Assembly: GCA_944472135.2 (NCBI GenBank)
Contig: OX235264.1
Coordinates: 85,818,319 to 85,882,318, forward strand
Reading direction: 5' to 3'
DNA from: Trichobilharzia regenti
Taxonomy: Eukaryota > Platyhelminthes > Trematoda > Strigeidida > Schistosomatidae
DNA length: 64,000 nucleotides
Below the pieces are notes generated by a model, which worked only from the letters and a program-made list of their open reading frames with translations, had not been told where the DNA came from and did no database searches. Position numbers and translations under genes: made by a program. Shown one piece after another: positions 55,690-64,000 of the stretch; position 1 is the stretch's first letter, and each line of letters starts with the position of its first letter.

Positions 55690-55780
55690 GCCTGTAAAAA
55701 AGGCATGCAATCTCATGTAAATTTGTAAATTTATATATGTTTATATGAAATATATATTATCATTATCATATAAACGATGA
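55690..55780 (-). repeat. Inverted terminal-type block of the dispersed repeat
   Basis: Complement of the opening of 52961-53755 (CTTGATCGTGCCTGTAAAAA, GGCATGCA, CTCATGTAAATTT). Similar blocks in this orientation are at about 59505-59575, 60312-60365 and 4343-4394. Confidence 0.65.
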
Positions 55781-55859
55781 GGCCGAGTATTTTGTCTTGC
55801 ATCCATTCACCAATTAACACTGCACTTGAGGAACGCTATGTGTTGTTTCTAATTCTCAC

Positions 55860-58250
55860 TCTCCCACAAGGATGCGTCTTCTAATTCGACTTAGTCATTT
55901 GCTGTTGATGCCAAGTTTTACGGGTTTGAAATCAAAGGATCGTACGAAACTGAAGAGACTCTCAACAAGTTACTTCAAACACCACGACTTTGGCACTCTA
56001 GGTCTAATACTTAACACCCTTAGCTCCATCTCACAAGCTCAAAATTTCCGTATGAGAAAGGAAGAACGCATCGCAGTAGCCAGTCCTGCTAGAGTGTATG
56101 CACTCACAGAAATCCTAAGGAAGCGAATGGATCACAAAAATCACAGCATTTCTCTCCTCATAGACAAAGGTAGGCTATGCACTAACTCTGCAGACATATG
56201 TGAACTATTCAACAAAACGTTTGCAGGTAACTACATTAAGCCCTCAGTCCAGCTACTCGATACACACCCTATTACTAATACGGCACAAACTCCATCTCCA
56301 CTCACACCAAACCAAATTAGCACCGTTGAATTCAACTACACTAATATTAACCAAACTATAAGAACCGTCAAAAGTTCAAAAGGTTTCGGTACCGACGGTA
56401 TATCATCTTACTTCTATAAATATGGTGGCCCTGACATTCCTTAAAATATTCACAATGCCCCTAGAAACTCAAACTTACCCTGACATATGGAAGACAACAT
56501 TCATTATGCCTAAACACAAATCAATATCACACCTATAGCATCTAGAATCATAGAGAGACTAGTCAAAGATAACTTAATCAAACATATGCTTAGCTGCAAT
56601 GTTATAAGTCCGAACCAACATGGATTCCTGAAATCCAGATCATGTTTAACATGTCACCTAGACTTCTTCAATTTTGTAACCAGCAGTCGTGACAGACGGC
56701 AACTAGTACTTGTCATCTACTTTGACATTTCTAAGGCATTTGACCGTGTTGACCATTTACTGCTAACAAATAAGCTGAACTCCTTAGGAATACGTGACCC
56801 ATTATTAGGATGGCTTAAATCATTCCTTAACAATAGGTCCCAAATAGTTAAACTCGGGTCTGCAACCTCCAAACCTAGCCCTATCACTTCTGGTGTAGTA
56901 CAAGGTAGTGTCATTGGACCCCTCCTATTTACACTATACATCAATGACATATGCGCTTGCTTCACGCACGGGAAACCATTCATCTTTGCAGATGACCTAA
57001 AAGTAGCTTATACATTCCAATGTGATGACTTAGGGAACTTCGAGAATGTAGTGCAGAAGGAATTAGATAAAATGACTGCTTGGTCGTCCTTGTGGAATCT
57101 CCAATTTAATCTGAACAAATGTGGCTGGATCTGCTTCGGCGCACCCTCAATTGACCTGAAATTAACGCTCCAATCTGCTAACCTAACCAGACTCCGAAGT
57201 GTCGTTGACCTAGGCCTTAGGTACTCTAGTGACTTGACATTCTCAGAGCAAGTAGCATCACAGACTAGAAAATCGAGGATGCTCTTAGGATGCATACTCA
57301 GGAACTTTCACGACAATGAAGCCAAGCTAATTCTGTACAAAACATGTGTCAGACCACTACTAGAATACTGTCCATTTATTATAAGCAGCACTCGCACACA
57401 TGATAAGCTAAGGATGGAAAGTATCCAACGATATTTTACCTCAAAACTACTTGGCTACGATTGTAAGAAAGACTACATCTCACGGTGCATGATCCTAAAA
57501 CTTGACCCACTTTGGACAAGGCGACTTATTATAAACCTAATATTCTTCTTTAAGGTCCTTCACAAAATATCATTCTCAGGTAACAGGGACATACAATTCG
57601 CACAGGAAGGTTCTTACGATCTGCGTAACCAAACTTGCACAGTGACAACTCATTCTTTTAAGTCAACACTCCGTGAAAACTTCTTCACAGTCATGTATTC
57701 TAAAATATGGAATAGCCTGCCCCTAGATGTCAGAACTTGCTCTTCGGTTACAAGCTTCAAACGCTCTCTGTACAGACTGTTTCACTCTACTGATTATATT
57801 AATAAACTATTTGTTCCTAGAACGAATCAACTATTAGTTTACTACAGCACCTAAAAGACGCACTTCAACACCCTTAGCAATCTAAAAACTATAAATAAAC
57901 TAGCAGCATGGATGCATAAAGACTTAGTACGGAACATACAGGATTAGTTTACCCTTAGAAATAGGACGTGTCACTCTATTGTAACCTTCAAACGCTTGCT
58001 ATATAAGCTTTTACCTTAATTACTAACCCTACCAGAACCCATCACTTATTTCTAAAACGCATCAGTCATTAGAACACTAAAATGCTCAGACTCATTAATA
58101 CACATTATGGCACTAAATAGACTCTAAGACTTCGCATAAATACGTGAAAACACGACCACAGTATAGAAAACTATTTACTAAAGTATAATATACAATTGAC
58201 ATAAACATTTATATATGCATGAACATTTTTAAAATGCTGTTAGTGACGAT
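55860..58250 (+). mobile_element. CR1-like non-LTR retrotransposon, 5'-truncated
   Basis: Lacks the endonuclease. A first frame (55872-56444) covers the region before RT and the first RT block (SSKGFGTDGISSYFYKYGG). A short shifted stretch holds KTTFIMPKHK, and then a long clean frame starts at 56586. The 3' UTR (57855-58250) matches 3246-3620 inside the BEL/Pao element. Confidence 0.85.
56586..57854 (+). pseudogene. CR1-like reverse transcriptase, long open frame
   Basis: 422 codons without a stop. Blocks in order: SPNQHGFLKSRSC, LVIYFDISKAFDRVDH (block A), SGVVQGSVIGPLLFTLYIND (block B), KPFIFADDLKVAY (block C; the catalytic pair is FADD), LNKCGWICFG, LGLRYSSDLTFSEQV, YKTCVRPLLEYCPFI, and the C-terminal part SKIWNSLPLDVRTCSSVTSF near the end. 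It is the best-preserved RT in the window, but the first RT blocks are in another frame upstream (56300-56560), so the whole protein is broken by a small deletion near 56445-56585. The ATG at 56586 is internal, not the true start. Confidence 0.88.
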
Positions 58251-59499
58251 GAATACAAAATGACTGACTGAAAGTAGTCGTTCATACCATGAGTATCGTT
58301 GAGTTAGCTTGTGAATGCAAAAACTCCATATGACACGTAGCAATGATAAATGATTTTTTTTTCTGAAAACAAAAAATAAGTATTTTGCCAGGGTCTAGCA
58401 GATTCAAAGGTGGGAGGGTGGTGACTGCTATCCAGCGGATACGATGGTGGGGACCTAAGAGAACCACCCTTATCTGTGGGAATGCACTATACTGCTAAGG
58501 CTCCTGAGAACGAATTACTTCAAAAAAAAATTATTAATAAATAAAATAAAAAATATATGCTGCCTGTATGTCACAGCTTGCGTACAAACTCTTTGAAAAA
58601 ATGGCTCATGGTACGATTTCTCTACTTCAGGAGGACATCTAACTGTATAAATCAGAACAACAGCATAAATCAGTATTAATATACTTCCTCTTTTCTTCTA
58701 AATAACTTATGTACTTTGGCATTTGGACTTCACTTCTTCAGTTACTATTCCCAACATTACCCTATATAAGAGCGAAAACCATAATTCGTTTCGCCCTAAT
58801 TTTTACTTTATATTTTATTGTTATTCTATACTTCAGTTGTTGTTTACTACTATAAACTTAAACTAACCGTTAGTATGTAACGCTATAAAACTCAATGACT
58901 AGAAATTCCTAGTAATAAAAAAGGAGAATAAACACTGCGGTTATCGCATATTGTTTACTTAAATTATCATTATCTGCTGGCTGCTTTTGTTTTCTTCACT
59001 TCTCGAAGGTATTGCACTGAAGCACTGCTAATGAACAGTAATCCTGCTTTCTACATTTGTATTACTTGAGCAATATCCAGAATATTGTTAGCACTTACGA
59101 TGAACAACGGAACAAATTCCATTCTGAATTCTGTTCAACATCGCAAAGTTAACTTTGCGACCAATTTGTCCCTTCTATCTGCTAATACCAATATAATGCT
59201 GTACTTACCATCTGATGTGGATTTTTATAAACTTTCGAACTCTTATTGATTGATAAAATGATAAAAATAACGGTCTGGATCCAGTGTGGCTTACTCCAGC
59301 ACATGTACATCACCTCTCTTCTTACATTCCACTAACGCAAAATTTCATAATTCCCGCATGAATCTGACTCACTATGAGTGCATTAAATATTATAATTTAG
59401 AATTAAATCAAAACCTTATATTCTATCCTTATAAAGTTTTCTATTCATTTTCCAAATTTTAATTTCATAAAAGTGTTCAATTTCAGACTGCACTTGTCA
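58251..59499. other. No gene recognised
   Basis: AT-rich, absent from the otherwise parallel arrangement at 3246-4395, so it may be an insertion in this copy or a deletion there. 58380-58460 is GC-richer (GTCTAGCAGATTC, GTGGGGACCTAAG) but no frame was recognised. Confidence 0.4.
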
Positions 59500-60367
59500 A
59501 ATATGATCATGCCTGTACAAACGGTATGTGAATCATGTAAATGCTTAATTTATGTGAAATATATATATATTATTAAATATTAAATGTCCTTTTCATGTTC
59601 ACATACTTTTTCTTTCTGGTATTCTGCTGCTCCTATTCATCTTCTGGTCGAGGTCGAACAACCCTGCACCTTAACTGAAATGAGGATTAATTCCAAACCG
59701 TTTATCTCATAACCACTCAAATTCCATGAACGATCCAATTCTACCATTTGAAGACGCCGGCGAACATGCTGTAAGTGAGTATTCATGATCTGAAATGAAG
59801 AAGCAACTGGTTTTCAAACAGTTTCCAACATTTTACTCAACTTACGAATGCAGTCCGCCATGCAGACACAAATGGAGCAAATGGAGAATTCTGGAATCGA
59901 CCTCGGCACCATCTGATGCAGTAAAACAACTTAACATGACCTTATCTAGTTTTCGCTTCCACGATCAAATTTCTTCTCTGTTATAAAACTACGATAAGAC
60001 TGCTGAAAAATGGAATAAATATATCACTGATCTCAACATAATACATCAATAATCTTTAAGCTAAGGGTGCTGTTCACAACGAAGTTATATAGGAGAATTG
60101 GCTTCAAGCTTTATTTTTCCCAGATACCTGTATTACATTCATGTGATGTCTGGGTGTTTTGTTAATGCGAAGACAATATTTCTATATCTCTTTATGTGCT
60201 ACACAAACAGACTTTATAGCAGACTGTTCCGACTGACTCTAATGTCAGAAAGAACAACCAAACTGTAAATTCATCATACATCAAATTATGTGTAATTTAT
60301 ATAATAACTTATCCATGCCTGTACAATTGGTATGTTCCTGCATAAACAGGAAGTAATATATATTATT
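59500..60367. repeat. Dispersed ~800-bp repeat, copy 2
   Basis: Matches 3597-4395 from about 59575 on. Here the CATGCCTGTACAA block is present at both ends (59509 and 60315) in the same orientation, suggesting a unit with direct terminal repeats or two adjacent copies. Confidence 0.65.
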
Positions 60368-60608
60368 ACCTGACTCCGAGTACATAAGCTCAGAAATATG
60401 ACAGATGTGCCTACGAGTCTGGATCATCTTACTAACAGAAACTCAGTTGTAATAGATCAGACTCGTAGATGTAAACTTCATCGGTGTCAATTGGAAGACT
60501 AATTATATCCTGACGGTACTTCCTGCCAAACAAAAATACAAGGTAATCCATAATTTTCTGTTCATCAATTACGCGAACCCACCGTTAGTATCCATTCAAC
60601 CAAGTGTT

Positions 60609-60967
60609 AAATCACGTATCAAAACCGTTGATGCCCAGCTCTTGCTACGCCGGGCCTCTCGCTGTCTCTCGAAGACTTTCAGAAACGCTAAGTACTAACG
60701 GACACAAAAACCAAAGCACCGATTGGCGACTTGAGAATTCTTTATTCTAACACCAACATATGAATAGTATAATAACTAAGGTCTATGAACAAATATTACA
60801 ATAATGAATCACAATATTACTTCTGACGGTTGTCTCCTGACTTCTTTCTGAACAGCGACCGATGAGACGATGATTGGTGTATTGATATCTCCACGAAAAT
60901 ATAGGGAAGCTGGGTTTGAGCAAACAACCATGAATTGATCGTTCAATCTTCAACTACATTGACACAA
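60609..60967 (-). repeat. Solo BEL/Pao LTR
   Basis: Diverged relative of the LTRs at 2771 and 7531, ending ATTGACA at 60967. CAAGTGTTA lies at about 60600-60608 and directly after the LTR at 60968-60976, a longer direct repeat than expected, which supports a solo LTR left by recombination. Confidence 0.75.
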
Positions 60968-60976
60968 GTGTTATGC

Positions 60977-61559
60977 GATATCCCCTAAACCTCGGTTGCA
61001 GTCTCCAGTCAATCTGTTACACAAGCTAATAGAACTACTCGTACACCTTATGTATGTATGTAGGGGGCGTGTACCGATCTCTGCACTTTACGTGCCACGA
61101 TCTGATAACTACCCCGACTATCTATCAAAACTTTACTGCTATTCTGACCACAACTTCCCGAATACCTGTATTGGTTGTGTATTCGGGAATAAAATCTCTG
61201 CAACCGGCTGCATCGAGGAGAATATTCACCGGTGTCAGTTAATGGAAACACATGGGATTATGCATATATATCTTCTGATATGATATGCATATATCGCTCA
61301 TTTCCATAATTATAGACCTATGAGGCTCAATAAACGGAAAGTTACAATGTCATTTATGATGCAGGGAAAATTTCTATATCCAGAAGACAACTTTCCGGAA
61401 CTCAGAAGTCTTTTTTAGGCGTATAATGTTCAACTCGATTGCTATGCAAATGGTATTAAATGACAGGCGGACGTTTGAAGATTTATTCTTGCTTCCACTG
61501 AACAAGATCTGGTCCCCATAGATGAGTTCTCTGAACGTCCACTCAGTGTTACCCATCAC
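60977..61559. other. No gene recognised
   Basis: A frame at 60996-61283 (+) has several cysteines (NTCIGCVFGNKI, TGCIEENIHRCQ) but no family assignment. A short palindromic block, GAATACCTGTATTGGTTGTG and following GTATTCGGGA, is near 61160-61190. Confidence 0.35.
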
Positions 61560-63290
61560 AGACACTTTTGTGAAAAGAGGGGAACCATTCCTTTTTTCAC
61601 TAAAGGCTGATAGGCGTTTATTCTAGGGTAACCTAGTTCCCCATAACAAAGCTGAAATGGAAAGCAAAGTGAAATATGCAAAAACACGGCAAGCACACAC
61701 TCATTGCACTGGTGCCTGTTCTCACTATTCAACGACAATAAAGACAACAGTAAAAACAATGATCAGCACTATCGGAGGTAAATAGAATAAATTTTCAACT
61801 CTAATTACTCGCTCATTGTAGCACCACCTCGAATTACGACGACCTATAAACCCTTGGCGCGGGGGACCTAATCCACAGATGGGAGCACATTGAGAAAGCC
61901 GAAAACCGCACAACAACAGACTTTGCCCGCACGTTTGCTATGTCCTTCTTCTTCCGAATCACTCCGCTCTCGGCTAAAGCCCAATATGCTATGAACCTTC
62001 ATGGCGTATGCCAGCCACGTCCTGTAAACCGCTAATGCCCAGCTCTCGCTACTCTGGGGCTCACGCTGTTCCTCGAGGCTTCTCAGAAACGCTTAGTACG
62101 TACGGACGCAAAAATCAGAACCCAGTTTGGCGACTCGAGAATTATTTGTTCTAACACCAACATATGGCCAATGTACAACTAAGCTTTGCAACTAAGGCCT
62201 ATGAACAAATATTATAATAATGAATCACAATATTACTTCTGACGGTTGTCTCCTGACTTCTTTCTGAACAGCGACCGATGAGACGATGACTGGTGTATTG
62301 ATGCCTCCGCGAAAATTGGGGAATTTGGTTTTGGAAAACAACCGTGAATTGATCGTTCAATCTTCAACTACATTGACATCGTATCTGATCTTGCTTGATG
62401 GTTTCAGTTTCTCTGCCACAGAATATATATATGTGCGAGTGATTCGAAAGAACTTAAAAATCGAAGACAATGAAAGTGTATCGGAATTTATGAAACACGA
62501 CAATGGCAAAGGTATCATACATTTAGCAGACATGCAATCCAATATAAGTAAGCAAAGTAACCCGATCCGAGAATTTTATTTTATGCACACTTCACAAATG
62601 CGTAAATACGTATGGTACGCTTAATTTTGTGGACCCTGCCTTGATATACTACCAATGAGGAACTGCATGACTGTGGTAATGCGCCTGCAACCCCTCCCAG
62701 GATAATGATTATATGTTGGGAAATAGTTGTGGAATTTATTTCCTGACCCCTCACCATCAACTATATCTTTCAGTGGATAGCAGAATATATATGACTGTCA
62801 AGTTTATGAAAAATCCGGTAAACCAAGTGACAAGACAAAGTAATTTACACCAAGAATCATTAACATTCAAGTAATGGATCGAAACCTGATATATCTTTAT
62901 TCATGTAACTCAACCTGACAATTAACTTTAATTATATGATACTCTTGCGCGCAGTCAGTTCGTCATCACCAGGCACACACTTGCCTTTCATGCGTTCGAA
63001 TAGAGGGGCACTGGCATAATCACAGCATAAGTCGGGTGGGTTCATAAATGGCCATTTTACTGTCAGTGACAGCTTCGATAACGATGGCTGATTGATAGTA
63101 GCTAATGGACTTGTTGGAAACCAGTTATTTGTACTACCTGAATAACTCTGAACTCATTTCAGGATCATTTGAACCAGATATAACGCTGCTGATTGACGTG
63201 TGGCTGCAGATCCCGCTAGAGGTGAGCACTGGCCTTACTGTCTACTGACTCTAGCCCGGCCCACCTAACTTGGTGGCAGGCTGCTTCTGA
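61560..63290 (-). mobile_element. Older BEL/Pao remnant, minus orientation
   Basis: 61560-61680 resembles the polypurine-proximal part of the element at 2771-7889 (3130-3245: AGCTGAAATGGAAA). 62640-63290 resembles its interior at about 5000-5900 (AGTAATTTACACCAA, the tandem-repeat unit, and the ACTGACTTCCCTCCATCA-like block). A solo LTR (62010-62379) lies inside. No open coding frame remains. Confidence 0.6.
62010..62379 (-). repeat. Solo BEL/Pao LTR inside an older remnant
   Basis: About 370 bp, flanked by CGTAT at 62005-62009 and 62380-62384. Related to the other three LTRs (GCCCAGCTC, GGCGACTCGAG, GCGACCGATGAGACGATGAC). Confidence 0.75.
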
Positions 63291-63529
63291 CACCGAACCA
63301 ACTAGAAAGATGTATTTATTGACGATGATTCGAAGAGAATGTACATGTAGATAATCACATCAAAACAAACCTGCCGAACCATTGCCCTCTGAGAATTATA
63401 CCGGCCACCATGTGATTTAGTCCAAACGGACAAACAAATTGGTCGTTGACAGTGAAAAAGTTGATATTGAACTGGACTGATAAGCTTCTTTGATCCCTTG
63501 CACCACTCATTCACTAGAATCAGCTGCAG
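63291..63529. other. Spacer between BEL remnant and terminal frame
   Basis: Short overlapping frames only. Confidence 0.35.
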
Positions 63530-64000
63530 TTAACTCGACTCAGTTATTGCATATAAGGAGATCCTGTGGAGCCAAAGAATTTCGTCGTGCGTTGTGAATC
63601 TATAACAGAAAGCAGTAAAGCAGCAGAAACTGGCAAAGTAAAAGTGTTTATTCTTAGAAAGGAAGTAGTAGTACCAATAGTATGACAGAAAATCTATCGT
63701 TTCAGCATGTGATAGTAGTAATGAGTAGTTGAGAAGGTATGACTTCGTGAAATCTTGATGTTTAAAGGATCCTTGATGTGAAACGTGATCAAAAGCACAT
63801 GGAGGTTTCAATGCATCTCCCCATAGTGGATGTATCAGTGCACGTAGAACCGTTCCTTGGTCGCCACGTGAAGAATTAGCACTGTTCAATAATAATATTA
63901 ATAGCTTTTCTGCTGGTGTCGCGTCCTGAGGATCGAATTCGGTGAGGGTTGAGAGAAGGGAGATCATGAGTTTTATCGTATTGACCGTGGATTTATCTAT
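63530..64000 (-). CDS. Possible exon of an unrecognised gene, partial at window edge
   Basis: The minus frame is open from the window edge to TAG or equivalent stop at 63530; it does not begin at the ATG at 63967, because codons before it are also open (IDKSTVNTIKL). The first ~85 residues look protein-like: LMISLLSTLTEFDPQDATPA, then KLLILLLNSANSSRGDQGTV, LRALIHPLWGDALKPP. This hints at a helical solenoid but I recognise no family. After about 63745 the composition turns aromatic (YYWYYYFL), so an exon may end before that, although no strong donor is evident. Intron read-through beyond that point is likely. Confidence 0.4.
   Translation of the reverse strand: MDKSTVNTIKLMISLLSTLTEFDPQDATPAEKLLILLLNSANSSRGDQGTVLRALIHPLWGDALKPPCAFDHVSHQGSFKHQDFTKSYLLNYSLLLSHAETIDFLSYYWYYYFLSKNKHFYFASFCCFTAFCYRFTTHDEILWLHRISLYAITESS

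Noticed and set aside
1..64000. CRISPR array, bacterial operons or phage
   Set aside because: No evenly spaced short repeats with unique spacers; introns, SINEs and eukaryotic retroelements show nuclear animal DNA.

Overview
The window looks like nuclear DNA of a schistosome blood fluke (Schistosoma sp.). The case rests on AT-rich sequence, 32-48 nt introns at the 5' ends of genes, and a repeat load of RTE-type and CR1-type non-LTR elements, BEL/Pao LTR elements, Penelope-like elements (PLEs) and tRNA-headed SINEs, one of which carries hammerhead-ribozyme-like motifs. The species cannot be fixed from the sequence alone.

Four host-gene loci are visible. (1) A complete two-exon acidic ribosomal protein P2 gene lies at 21594-21973 (+) and is split by a 32-nt intron. 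(2) A seven-exon tetraspanin gene runs on the minus strand from 48900 to about 35813-35969. Its first three exons are separated by 40-48 nt introns, and later introns of 1.9-4.3 kb are full of transposons. Its last exon has an in-frame TAA after four codons, with 51 open codons beyond it. (3) A possible first exon of a Pcc1/LAGE3-like protein is at 16392-16447 (weak). (4) An unrecognised open frame on the minus strand runs off the right edge (63530-64000).

Everything else I can identify is mobile DNA. From 466 to 9162 is an RTE-type element split by a 5.1-kb BEL/Pao element (2771-7889) with two 359-bp LTRs and a 5-bp target duplication. The range 9.5-13 kb holds a dispersed repeat, a decayed PLE RT and a large imperfect fold-back. 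Two 333-bp near-identical copies sit at 13.4 and 15.1 kb. A decayed RTE copy fills 18-21 kb. Around 25-27.4 kb and 49.2-50.5 kb are two long inverted repeats built from PLE 3' ends, each bracketed by an 11-bp direct repeat. The range 30-33 kb has fragments of another non-LTR family. The tetraspanin introns carry SINEs, a PLE 3' end, a fold-back element, an RTE copy with a twin-priming inversion (40034-41007) and a decayed RTE with an in-place internal inversion (45-48 kb). From 50.8 to 58.2 kb there are three CR1-like elements, and from 59.5 kb to the end more BEL/Pao LTRs and remnants.

The window is best read as an intron-rich, transposon-dense host region in which several retrotransposition by-products (twin priming, palindromic PLE insertions, solo LTRs, nested insertion) are preserved with their target-site duplications. 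Coordinates of TE boundaries are by eye and usually good to a few bases only where a target duplication is quoted.
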